This document shows, piece by piece, positions 1-6,989 of a stretch of 8,647 nucleotides of DNA (positions are counted from its first letter, which is position 1; the number at the start of each line of letters is the position of its first letter). Position numbers and translations under genes: made by a program. Origin of the DNA: Anaerolineae bacterium (GTDB lineage: Bacteria > Chloroflexota > Anaerolineae > B4-G1 > SLSP01); assembly GCA_021107605.1 (NCBI GenBank), contig JAIOSN010000305.1, positions 1-8,647 of the forward strand, read 5' to 3'. The notes under the pieces were generated by a model. It did no database searches. It was not told the origin of the DNA and was given only the letters and a program-made list of their open reading frames with translations.

Positions 1-1103
1 CGGATATACTCGCACGGCTGCCACTCCGTAGTGGGATACGTCCAATGCGCTGGTCGGGCATCATCTTGAGCCAATACCTCACCATCATCTCCCAGCATAT
101 GGACAAAAACCTTATAATCAGTAGGAATTGCGCCCCGCGCTCGCCAGTAAAGAGCTATCAGGACAGTATCCCCCGGCGCAGCGCGTGCCGGAGCATCGTA
201 TCCCACCAACTGGATATCCTCGCCGAAGGTCATCTGCAAAGGATACTCTAGTCGTGGCGGGTCAAGGCTGACCGTGGGAGGGGATTGTAACGTAGCCAAA
301 ACCAGCGGAGTACCTAACGGGGCCTGATTGGGCCGGTAAAAAGCCAGTTCCAGCCGGTACGCACCGGCGGGGATTCCCTGGGGGGGAACCAGCCGGTACT
401 CTTGCTTCACCGGCAGCTCTTCGTACCAGATATCCGTAGCCAGTCGCCGCTCCTCCTGAAGCCAAACCCGCTCATCTTCCACCGCCACCAGACGCAAGAT
501 GGAACGCAACGGCACAGCTAACGTCCCGCGCAGTTCCACGGTTAGATAGAGTGGCACAGCGGGTAACAAGCGGGGGCCGTGCAAGCGGCAATTCGTAATA
601 GCGATTTCTGCTACGACGCCGTCCTCGCAAACTATAGTTTCACCAAAGTCACTATCAAAGGGGGCCGGCGTGTAACGGTAAAGTGTCAACGGCGTCGCTG
701 CGTCGTAAGGATCGACCGCGGTAGCTACAGCATGATAACGTTCCTGGAACCAGGGTTGCACGCACACGCCATCCCAGGCGACACTCCGCAGCGCTACCAT
801 GTAGTCCGGACGCGCTTTCTGCAAGGTCTCCAATAGCGTGGAAGTCGCGGCTCCCTCCGGTAACTCCACCACAGGCCAGCTGGTGAAATGCGGTAATCCT
901 GCGGAAGACACCGCCACGCGCTCCACCGGCAGCGCATGTTCTCCCAACCACTCGGCCAGATTATCGTAAAGTACCGCTCGTCCGGCAACCCGCAGACGCC
1001 AAGTGTGAACCGCCGCCGGGGCCAACAACGCCAGCAACAAAGCCGGCAAGAGCCAAAACCAGACGCGGTACTCTGAAGCACGCAGCCGCTTGAACGTGAT
1101 CAT
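1..1103 (-). CDS. Membrane-anchored protein resembling the isolated C-terminal exported domain of a GT39 glycosyltransferase (partial, C-terminus off window)
   Basis: One uninterrupted frame runs from ATG at 1103 to the left edge, giving 367 residues with no stop. The start has AGGAG overlapping the stop codon of the upstream gene, about 11 nt before the ATG. Residues 14-33 form one hydrophobic helix preceded by basic residues (KRLR), so the rest is predicted to lie outside the membrane. Residues 44-145 (LYDNLAEWL, KARPDYMVAL, LYRYTPAPFD) resemble the segment that follows the last membrane helix in Chloroflexota GT39-type transferases. Residues 295-367 (LVGYDAPARAAPGDTV, LYWRAR, KVFVHMLGDDGEVLAQDD, YPTTEWQPCEYI) match the beta-sandwich module usual at the end of those proteins. 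The multi-pass catalytic part and its acidic motif are absent, because the upstream DNA is a different gene. It is the last visible gene of the operon. Cys364 stands where Gly is common (WQPGE). Function unknown; an envelope glycan-related or accessory role is inferred. Confidence 0.85.
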   Translation of the reverse strand, partial: MITFKRLRASEYRVWFWLLPALLLALLAPAAVHTWRLRVAGRAVLYDNLAEWLGEHALPVERVAVSSAGLPHFTSWPVVELPEGAATSTLLETLQKARPDYMVALRSVAWDGVCVQPWFQERYHAVATAVDPYDAATPLTLYRYTPAPFDSDFGETIVCEDGVVAEIAITNCRLHGPRLLPAVPLYLTVELRGTLAVPLRSILRLVAVEDERVWLQEERRLATDIWYEELPVKQEYRLVPPQGIPAGAYRLELAFYRPNQAPLGTPLVLATLQSPPTVSLDPPRLEYPLQMTFGEDIQLVGYDAPARAAPGDTVLIALYWRARGAIPTDYKVFVHMLGDDGEVLAQDDARPAHWTYPTTEWQPCEYI

Positions 1104-1117
1104 AACGCCGCTAGCTC

Positions 1118-3787
1118 CTATCTCTCATAGAGAGAACTGACGTCCAGAGCGGCGCCCCAGATACGCTCGCCCTCCAAATCAATCCAACTCCCGGTCTGCA
1201 CTAACGTGCGCCGCTCCTCCGGTACCTGCACAAAGGTGACGCCGTTGGCCGTGATGGAAGCCGGCCCATACGCCGGTTTCTTAATGTAGGCCGCCAAACC
1301 GGCCCGGCGGATATTCTGGAGCGTGAGATCCGTCACCCTCACCCACGAAGAGTCTTTGCTCACCACGCCGAAATCCAAATCCTCCAAGCACAGCCCTTCC
1401 GCCGTGACCCGACTCGCCTCTCCCACAGAGAGACCCTTGTCTCCGATAGCGTACATGCGCACATCGTGCAGTTCTATCACGGAGCCGCTCACATCAAAGC
1501 CATCACCGGCGATATCATGAAAGGTACACCGCTCTACGAATCCCTCACCAAAATCAATATCGACGGCATCAGAGGGAGCATAGGCAAACTCCACATCTGT
1601 GAAAGCAATTTGCCCCCGGACAACGTTGATCGCGTCTTCACTCTCGGTCTGGAGAATACGGCTCTGATCCAACCGCAGGTCGCTAAGGTAGAAGGTGATC
1701 CCGCCGGTGAGCGTCCAACCATCTTGATTGATAGCCAGCGTCTTCTCAACCGTGACGTGCCGCCAGATTGAAGTCTCCCGCGCTCCCCAGACCACAATTC
1801 CGCGCCAACGCTCTCCCGTGGGCTGAAGTGTGACCGGCGCCTCCGCCGTGCCTTCAAAACGCAGCGGGCCGCTCGCCAAGAGGTAATTCTCTGCGCCAAA
1901 GCGTAACGTCGTGCCAGGATCAAGTTGCAAACCGTACCCCTCCGGGAGGACCAAACTACGGGTGATTTCCCAGTCGCCGGGCGGAATATGCAACATCTGC
2001 GCTCCCTCCACTTCCACCAAGTAAGGATGTTGCCCTAACGCCTCCTCCACCGTAGGACGCTCCGGTAGTGGCCCGTGAGCCACGGGAAGTGGATAATCCA
2101 ATACCACCGGGTGCGCCACCGTGCGCGGCAATCCCCAAATGCGAGTCAGCAGCTCAATTTTGGGTGGATCCTCTATACCGTTTGCAAAAGTGAGTACCTC
2201 GCGGGGTACCTGCAAGCGCGCATACTGCATGGAAGTGGCGTCAAGCGTCAGCGGACGTAAAACCGGGTGTTCTGGCGTTGCGGAGAGAGGGCGTACCATC
2301 AAATCAGCAGCATCCGAGGCGACCCATTCCGGGCGTACCGGGATGTGCTGAGCTCCGACTTGCACCGCCACGATCTCCACCTGGAAATCCAACAGATTCC
2401 CCACATCCAGGGAGAGCGTCTCTGTTAAAATATTTGGTTGGTAGACGTAAACCATCTGATAGGGTTGCAAGAGTTCTCGCAGTGAGCGCTGGCGCAAGGC
2501 CAACCTCTCCCAGGGCGACTTCAATAGCTCTGCACCGAACTCTGGTTCCAATGCCGTCTGTACCATTTGCAACTGTGAGCCATAACGTTCCTCTAATTCC
2601 GCCAGATATTCCGGCTGACTGAACGCTCGCAAGAAATGCAAATAGGACAATTGCAGCGAGGGATCATCGTAAGCTACCGTCTGGCGCAACCCGGCCAGAG
2701 ATACTAGTTCCACATCACCTGCTTCCGGCAAGGGCTGTGCATCAAAAACGACTGGTTCCAAGAGCGCGGTGATAGGATTGTAATAAAAACGCTGATTATG
2801 CCAGACCAGAGCATGTCGCGCATCCCACAAATCAACCAGAGCCAGGAATTTACCCAGGGTCTCTAAATCGAACACCTGCGAGGCAGGACGTTCCTGGTTC
2901 CAGAGAGCACGCAATAACCCTACCGCCGTATCACGTTGGGCAGAGAGCAGGGGATCGCGTTTTATCTTCCCAGAGTCGAACTCGTCGATGATATGGAACT
3001 CATTCACCCCGCGCGGAACCAGTTCATCGTTTTCATAAGCGACGCGATACTTCCAGACCAAATCCTCGTCGTAGCGGATAATGGGAGCCTCGCGTCGTTG
3101 TTGGGATTCTAACAATTCCTTCGTAAAACCCTCTTCCAGCGCGTAAATTCCGCGATACTCGCCATTCAACACCACGCGGACGTAGCGATAGTGTACACTC
3201 AACACCCCCTCCACCCGCAGATTATCCAAGAACAAGCCCTCGTTGAGATAAGTGCGCGTTGAAGGGTCTTGCAATGAAAACACTCTCATGCCGTGGACGT
3301 AATGGTCATCTCGCGTCTCCACGCGGAAGGACCATTTATCGCCGGCAATGTGATCGGCCCAATCTCCTTTAAGGCGCACCTTTACCGGGATTTCCTCCTG
3401 ATCCAAGCGGAGTGTAGCGGGCACAAAATCAGCTGCGGAAGTGACTAAAATCCAATGTGATAGCGCCTCCTCGCGCTTAGCCTCGATTTTAGCAAAATCG
3501 CCAGGCGCAATATCCAAATAGAACGTCTCCAAAACATCGCCTGCTTCCAGCGTTGTGGAAGTCGGGGTAGGAACCGGCATAGATGTAGGTACAGAAGTGG
3601 GCGGGGCAACCAGTGAGAGCCGCGCCGTCTGGGATGTGGGGCTAAACAAATGTGCGGTGACCAATACTCCGCCGCCAACCAGGACAATCAACAACGTGAC
3701 CAAAACCGGCCAGCGCCTCTGCGCCACGCCAGCCGGTTGCCGTGACGTAGATTCTTCAGGGACTTGAGGAGATTTCTTGATCTTCAT
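1118..3787 (-). CDS. Membrane-anchored CotH-like kinase with C-terminal parallel beta-helix
   Basis: The product is 889 residues. Residues 26-47 form a signal anchor after a basic N-terminus, followed by a Pro/Thr/Ser-rich spacer (about 61-80), so the bulk is predicted to be extracytoplasmic. Residues 86-350 carry the CotH kinase pattern: VKVRLKGDW at 135-143 followed by K151, VVLNGEYRGIYALEE at 205-219, WHNQRFYY at 329-336 and VVFDA at 346-350, where D349 fits the family's acidic catalytic position (usually PWDxD-like). CotH proteins are atypical kinases, known from Bacillus spore coat, that phosphorylate coat-protein serines. Residues 351-580 are paralogous to the other CotH-like gene of the operon. 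Residues 585-889 show short beta-strand rungs of a right-handed parallel beta-helix (SEDAINVVRG, SDAVDIDFGEG, GDGFDVSGS), as in PbH1 repeats of polysaccharide-binding or lyase proteins. ATG at 3787 lies 8 nt after the VTC stop, with GGAAGGG about 11 nt upstream. Kinase activity and target are inferred; the HN...FD motif deviates from the classic form. Confidence 0.9.
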   Translation of the reverse strand: MKIKKSPQVPEESTSRQPAGVAQRRWPVLVTLLIVLVGGGVLVTAHLFSPTSQTARLSLVAPPTSVPTSMPVPTPTSTTLEAGDVLETFYLDIAPGDFAKIEAKREEALSHWILVTSAADFVPATLRLDQEEIPVKVRLKGDWADHIAGDKWSFRVETRDDHYVHGMRVFSLQDPSTRTYLNEGLFLDNLRVEGVLSVHYRYVRVVLNGEYRGIYALEEGFTKELLESQQRREAPIIRYDEDLVWKYRVAYENDELVPRGVNEFHIIDEFDSGKIKRDPLLSAQRDTAVGLLRALWNQERPASQVFDLETLGKFLALVDLWDARHALVWHNQRFYYNPITALLEPVVFDAQPLPEAGDVELVSLAGLRQTVAYDDPSLQLSYLHFLRAFSQPEYLAELEERYGSQLQMVQTALEPEFGAELLKSPWERLALRQRSLRELLQPYQMVYVYQPNILTETLSLDVGNLLDFQVEIVAVQVGAQHIPVRPEWVASDAADLMVRPLSATPEHPVLRPLTLDATSMQYARLQVPREVLTFANGIEDPPKIELLTRIWGLPRTVAHPVVLDYPLPVAHGPLPERPTVEEALGQHPYLVEVEGAQMLHIPPGDWEITRSLVLPEGYGLQLDPGTTLRFGAENYLLASGPLRFEGTAEAPVTLQPTGERWRGIVVWGARETSIWRHVTVEKTLAINQDGWTLTGGITFYLSDLRLDQSRILQTESEDAINVVRGQIAFTDVEFAYAPSDAVDIDFGEGFVERCTFHDIAGDGFDVSGSVIELHDVRMYAIGDKGLSVGEASRVTAEGLCLEDLDFGVVSKDSSWVRVTDLTLQNIRRAGLAAYIKKPAYGPASITANGVTFVQVPEERRTLVQTGSWIDLEGERIWGAALDVSSLYER

Positions 3788-3795
3788 ACTCCAAG

Positions 3796-4497
3796 CTACC
3801 CTTCCAGATGGAATCCGGCTAACATGCCCTGAACGTATTTTGAATACCGCTCCACGCGCAGCGGGAAACTTTTCAGCACCTCTCTCAGTCGCCGGTAGGC
3901 CGGCGGATTGACGGGAGATTTCAATTCAATGATGAGCATCCCCTCATTGGCAACCGGAGAACTCAAATCCGGGGCTACCGCCAATTGTTGAGGAAAAGCA
4001 CGCAACCTGGTATCCACGGTCAAGCGCAACACGCCATCTAGCGTCTCATAATAGCTCCGCCAGTAATGGTTGATCAATGTTGGAAGCGGCGCCTGCTCCA
4101 ACCAGTAGCGCACGCGCTCCGGCGCAACCCCGCGGATGTGCTGCAACAACGTCACCCAGGCAGAATCACGAAGGCTGAACGCTAAATCGCAAGGGACGTT
4201 CTCCTTCCAGCCTACCAATCCCTCCTTGCATTTCAATTCAAAATGCCCCCCGGTCACGCGCTCTACGTCAGTGCCATACCAGCGTAACCGTAACTTGCGG
4301 CGGGAGCTCACGCCGCTCAAGTTATCGTTGAGATTTTGCTGGTCGAGAAAGTCGAAGTAGACGTTGTTCACCTGGCGGGGAGGATAGGTCACGCGCCAAT
4401 GTGCGGGATGCAACCGTACCCAAGCCTCAACCTGCGGCAACAGATACGCCTTACAGGGAACTTTGAATTCATAACGCAACTGCGGGGCAGACGTCAT
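3796..4497 (-). CDS. VTC-domain (polyphosphate polymerase-like) protein
   Basis: The product is 233 residues, soluble, with no signal peptide or membrane helix, so it is predicted to be cytoplasmic. It has the whole VTC-domain signature of the triphosphate-tunnel fold: RYEFK at 8-12, VYFDF at 46-50, the basic strand RRKLRLR at 66-72, FELKCKEG at 86-93, NHYWRSYYET at 143-152, LTVDTRLRAF at 159-168, the acidic strand IIELKSP at 189-195, and ERYSKYVQGM near the end. In yeast Vtc4 the equivalent Arg/Lys residues line a tunnel that binds phosphate, and the late Glu binds metal during polyphosphate synthesis from ATP. Key residue types are present here (R67/K68/R70/R72, K89, R147, R164, E191, K193, K220), so catalysis is plausible. 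The length is close to the bare catalytic domain. No SPX or membrane domain is attached; the neighbouring DUF4956 protein could supply the membrane part (inference). The ATG overlaps the upstream stop as ATGA, with GGAG 8 nt before it. The actual product in such operons is not proven. Confidence 0.93.
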   Translation of the reverse strand: MTSAPQLRYEFKVPCKAYLLPQVEAWVRLHPAHWRVTYPPRQVNNVYFDFLDQQNLNDNLSGVSSRRKLRLRWYGTDVERVTGGHFELKCKEGLVGWKENVPCDLAFSLRDSAWVTLLQHIRGVAPERVRYWLEQAPLPTLINHYWRSYYETLDGVLRLTVDTRLRAFPQQLAVAPDLSSPVANEGMLIIELKSPVNPPAYRRLREVLKSFPLRVERYSKYVQGMLAGFHLEG

Positions 4498-6068
4498 GGC
4501 TGCGTCTCCGCTCCCGGCGCGGGGAGTGCCGGATAAGCGTTCTGGGCGGGGACAAGTATCTCCGGCATCTCTGGGCCAACCAGACGCACCAGCACCTCTA
4601 CCTCGCCATCCCCAGAAAGCAGCACCGCGGCCGGCACACGCACGCGCACCAGACGCGGCACGGCGCCGGTGAGAGCGCGCAACGTGAGCGTCTCCGAGGT
4701 AGCGAGCAAAAGCTCGCGGTCAGCCTCCACCACCCACTCCATTTTAAGAGGAACGAAAGCATTCCCACCCAGATCCAATCCCACCACCTCTACCGGCAAC
4801 GGCTGCAAATTACCCAGTTCCAGCCACAAGCCCGCCGGATCATCCGCTACGTAGGCCACGATGGACAAGGCCGGGGCCAGCTGCGCACGCATGGCCCGCT
4901 GATGTTGCTCCAACCGCGCCCAGGGCAAAGCGGCATCTGCCAGATCCCCCAAAATCCACCAGCGAGTCTCCATCTCTTCACCGAAAGCGATTCGCAACTC
5001 CTCCAGAGCCTCCGGCCGGCTGAAACGTTGCAACGCGCGCGCGTAAGCCAATTGGATGCGTGGATCATCCATGAAGAGTGCTGGTAACGGAGCTATTTCC
5101 GCCGCGCGCAGGCCGCCACTTAACGGGATAAGATGGTCCGTGGCAACATCGTAGTACCACCGGAGCGTGCGCCAATCCAATGTTGGCGCGCCGTACCAAA
5201 GCGTCGTCACCGCCAAAAAGCGACCGGTGGCCTCCGCGTCAAATAGCGCGGACGGCATGAGAGTGCCGGCTTGCACCGCATGTAGCCGCGCCAGGATCTC
5301 CTGCCGCACGGCTTCATCTTCCCCCGACTGCCACACTTGGAATTTTGCGTATTGGAATCCGGATGTGGTGAGCAATGTACGCAAATCGGCCCGCGCAGCC
5401 CAATACGCCTGAGTATCAAATCCCACCAGGACAAGGCGTTCGGGCGTAGGAACGGGGAGCTCCTCCAGCACGTACAGCCCCTCTGCTTTCCCATTCAAAA
5501 TCAACCGCACCAGAAAACTATCCATTTCCGCCCCACCGTCATGGCGCAAGGTAGCCCTAGCCCCCCAATCGAAAAGATAATCCCCTTCCGCCGGGTTGAG
5601 AGCTAGCCGCAAGGGATCCTCGCTCCCCAGTTCCTCCAGTACCGTAGCCTCCAGGTACCACGCACTCTCTGACTGTAAGCTAAATTCCCCTACAAGCCAA
5701 TGCAACTCTACCGCGATGCTCTCCTCTCCGTAGGTCAACGTAGCCGAGGCGATATCTTGAGGACGAGGAAGATAAAAACCTAACTGGCGCACTTGCTCGC
5801 GCTGGTGGAGCAACCGTTGATATTCCTCGAAGGGTAAATCAATTTGGAGAACCGGCAGCGTGGCTCGCTGCGACCACCTTGCCACTATCTCGCGGGGATA
5901 CATAGCTCCACGGAGTATTACCTGGTGCCAGCCCTCTTGATGCGCCATGAAGCCTAGTCCCAGAGAGAACAGCAACAACCCAATTAGCAAGACACGATCC
6001 AACTTAAATTGAGAGGTCGCAGCAGCAGAGCGAGAGGTAGAATTAGAACTTGAAGCTCTTACCCGCAC
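4494..6068 (-). CDS. CotH-like membrane-anchored protein, predicted pseudokinase
   Basis: The product is 524 residues. The start is GTG at 6068, directly after the DUF4956 stop (TGA 6071-6069) and 5 nt after a GGGGGA Shine-Dalgarno. A later ATG (residue 41) lies inside the membrane helix and is unlikely. Residues 25-43 form a signal anchor; the rest is predicted to be outside. It is clearly paralogous to the longer CotH-like protein downstream: FLVRLILNGKAEGLYVLEE at 185-203, ATGRFLAVTTLW at 280-291, DDPRIQLAYARALQRFSRPE at 334-353, and LELGNLQPLPVEVVGLDLG at 416-434. The putative functional residues are missing. Against the paralogue, K151 becomes A136, the HN pair becomes R300-T301, the catalytic-type Asp349 becomes G319, and the RLKGDW strand is not conserved. 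No beta-helix is present; the protein ends in a short Pro/Ala-rich tail. A regulatory, scaffold or partner role for the active paralogue is inferred. It overlaps the VTC gene by 4 nt, so translational coupling is likely. Confidence 0.9.
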   Translation of the reverse strand: MRVRASSSNSTSRSAAATSQFKLDRVLLIGLLLFSLGLGFMAHQEGWHQVILRGAMYPREIVARWSQRATLPVLQIDLPFEEYQRLLHQREQVRQLGFYLPRPQDIASATLTYGEESIAVELHWLVGEFSLQSESAWYLEATVLEELGSEDPLRLALNPAEGDYLFDWGARATLRHDGGAEMDSFLVRLILNGKAEGLYVLEELPVPTPERLVLVGFDTQAYWAARADLRTLLTTSGFQYAKFQVWQSGEDEAVRQEILARLHAVQAGTLMPSALFDAEATGRFLAVTTLWYGAPTLDWRTLRWYYDVATDHLIPLSGGLRAAEIAPLPALFMDDPRIQLAYARALQRFSRPEALEELRIAFGEEMETRWWILGDLADAALPWARLEQHQRAMRAQLAPALSIVAYVADDPAGLWLELGNLQPLPVEVVGLDLGGNAFVPLKMEWVVEADRELLLATSETLTLRALTGAVPRLVRVRVPAAVLLSGDGEVEVLVRLVGPEMPEILVPAQNAYPALPAPGAETQP

Positions 6069-6737
6069 TCAATCCCCCAGAACCCGATCTTGCTGGATAA
6101 AGCTTATCTCCCGCACCGGGAACCGCTGCTTGAGGCTGGCGACCAGGGCGCTGATAATCTGCGGGGTATCGGCGTGAATGAAATAGGTCAACTGCAGAGC
6201 GCCGTCGCGACTATCCAGACGCCTAAAATCCACCACCTCCACATACTCCAATAACTGAGCATTAACTTGGTCAAAAAGTGTTTCTTGATCCACTTCCTCA
6301 ACTACAATGTTGAGATAGAGATTGTGAGGATCAAACTTACGTTTGAAAAGAAGTCGTGCGGCCATATAACCCAAGATTACCATAACACCCACGACCGTCG
6401 CCCAACGCTGTTCCGCTCCCACGCCCAGCCCAATAGTGATCGCCAGAAAGAGAAACATCAGCTCTTCCGGCTCCTTGATGGCCGTCCGGAAACGCACGAT
6501 GGAGAGAGCACCCACCAATCCCAACGTGAGCGCCAGGGACGATTTGACAATGGTGATGATCAGAGCAGTCGTCAAGGTCAATACCGGCAGCAGCCGCGCA
6601 AATTTACGCCGGTTGGACAAGGATTGTGCAAAATGCTCATAATACCAGGCCACTATCAGAGATAATAAGAGACCGATGGACATGTTCAAGACCAGCATTG
6701 CCAGCGAGACCGGTGCCGCACCACCAAGATCAAACAT
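6069..6737 (-). CDS. DUF4956 family integral membrane protein
   Basis: The product is 222 residues from ATG at 6737. The hallmark of DUF4956 is near-perfect: GLVGALSIVRFRTAIKEPEE (residues 73-92) followed by LMFLFLAITIGLGVGAEQRW. Hydrophobic segments lie at about 10-31, 49-65, 66-82, 93-107 and 113-130, giving four or five membrane helices. Residues 138-220 form a soluble alpha/beta region (LYLNIVVEE, LQLTYFIHA, EISFIQQD) that looks ferredoxin-like. The biochemical function is unknown. The family often sits beside VTC-domain and CotH genes, as here. I chose ATG 6737 over an in-frame ATG at 6797 because it has a strong Shine-Dalgarno (GAGGAG, 6 nt spacing) and because the extra 20 residues would be read from a heptamer repeat. 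It is the first gene of the operon. A role as membrane anchor or channel for the VTC product is inference only. Confidence 0.93.
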   Translation of the reverse strand: MFDLGGAAPVSLAMLVLNMSIGLLLSLIVAWYYEHFAQSLSNRRKFARLLPVLTLTTALIITIVKSSLALTLGLVGALSIVRFRTAIKEPEELMFLFLAITIGLGVGAEQRWATVVGVMVILGYMAARLLFKRKFDPHNLYLNIVVEEVDQETLFDQVNAQLLEYVEVVDFRRLDSRDGALQLTYFIHADTPQIISALVASLKQRFPVREISFIQQDRVLGD

Positions 6738-6743
6738 CTTCTT

Positions 6744-6749
6744 CTCCTC
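6744..6749 (-). promoter_or_regulatory. Ribosome binding site deciding the DUF4956 start
   Basis: GAGGAG on the minus strand ends 6 nt before ATG 6737-6735. The in-frame ATG at 6797 has no comparable purine-rich site, so this element supports the shorter protein. Confidence 0.8.
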
Positions 6750-6756
6750 TGAAAAT

Positions 6757-6791
6757 AAGTCAAAAGTCTGAAGTCGCAAGTCAAAAGTCTG
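6757..6791. repeat. Heptanucleotide tandem array, five AAGTCNN units
   Basis: On the plus strand the 35 bases divide exactly into five 7-mers of the form AAGTCNN, with NN = AA, TG, GC, AA, TG. The 14-mer AAGTCAAAAGTCTG therefore occurs twice (6757-6770 and 6778-6791). The array lies 7 bp upstream of the DUF4956 Shine-Dalgarno, in the presumed 5' leader. Similar heptamer short tandem repeats are known from intergenic regions of cyanobacteria and other environmental bacteria. Confidence 0.85.
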
Positions 6792-6834
6792 CTTCAAGAC
6801 CCAGGTGTTGGCGTTAGTGAAGCATTTTCATTAT

Positions 6835-6854
6835 TGTGGGTGTGGCATCCCACA
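6835..6854. repeat. Short inverted repeat TGTGGG...CCCACA
   Basis: TGTGGG (6835-6840) and CCCACA (6849-6854) are perfect 6-bp arms around an 8-nt spacer. An alternative pairing is TGTGG (6841-6845) with CCACA (6850-6854). It lies in the presumed operon leader and has no adjoining T-run that would make it a terminator. Confidence 0.5.
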
Positions 6855-6894
6855 GCGGATAAACAGGCTTTTCCAGGAAAAAAACTAAAAACCT

Positions 6895-6919
6895 CTGCGT
6901 TTTTCTGCGCCAATCTGCG
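6895..6919. repeat. Three CTGCG motifs phased at 10 bp
   Basis: CTGCG occurs at 6895, 6905 and 6915, exactly 10 bp apart, separated by AT-rich or degenerate 5-mers (ttttt, ccaat where read). The first and third are followed by T (CTGCGT). The array resembles dispersed ATCTGCGT-type repeats seen in intergenic DNA of environmental bacteria. That resemblance is from memory and has not been searched. Confidence 0.6.
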
Positions 6920-6968
6920 TCCCAAATTAGAAAGGTCAGATAACTAGTCCTCACAATAAAAATGAGGT

Positions 6969-6989
6969 GGCAATTTCCAAGAAATTGCC
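6969..6989. repeat. Perfect 9-bp hairpin GGCAATTTC / GAAATTGCC
   Basis: GGCAATTTC (6969-6977) and GAAATTGCC (6981-6989) are perfect complements around a 3-nt CAA loop. G66-G67 could extend the stem with C91-C92 after one mismatch. As minus-strand RNA it would form in the leader of the operon. No uridine tract follows immediately on either strand, so a terminator is not favoured. The form resembles a dispersed palindromic repeat. Confidence 0.7.

Noticed and set aside
655..951. Separate small minus-strand genes, or a frameshift, inside positions 1-1103
   Set aside because: Careful reading shows one open frame from 1103 to the left edge with coherent family motifs; the smaller frames are shadows.
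1534..1923. Alternative minus-strand frame within the beta-helix region
   Set aside because: It is Arg/Ser-rich and lies wholly inside the long CotH-like gene, whose own frame has clear protein repeats.
6738..6797. 20-residue N-terminal extension of the DUF4956 protein
   Set aside because: The residues come from the AAGTCNN array, and the strong GAGGAG site sits 6 nt before the internal ATG at 6737.
6835..6989. Terminal inverted repeats of an insertion sequence
   Set aside because: No transposase remnant lies between candidate arms, and the hairpins are unrelated to one another in sequence.
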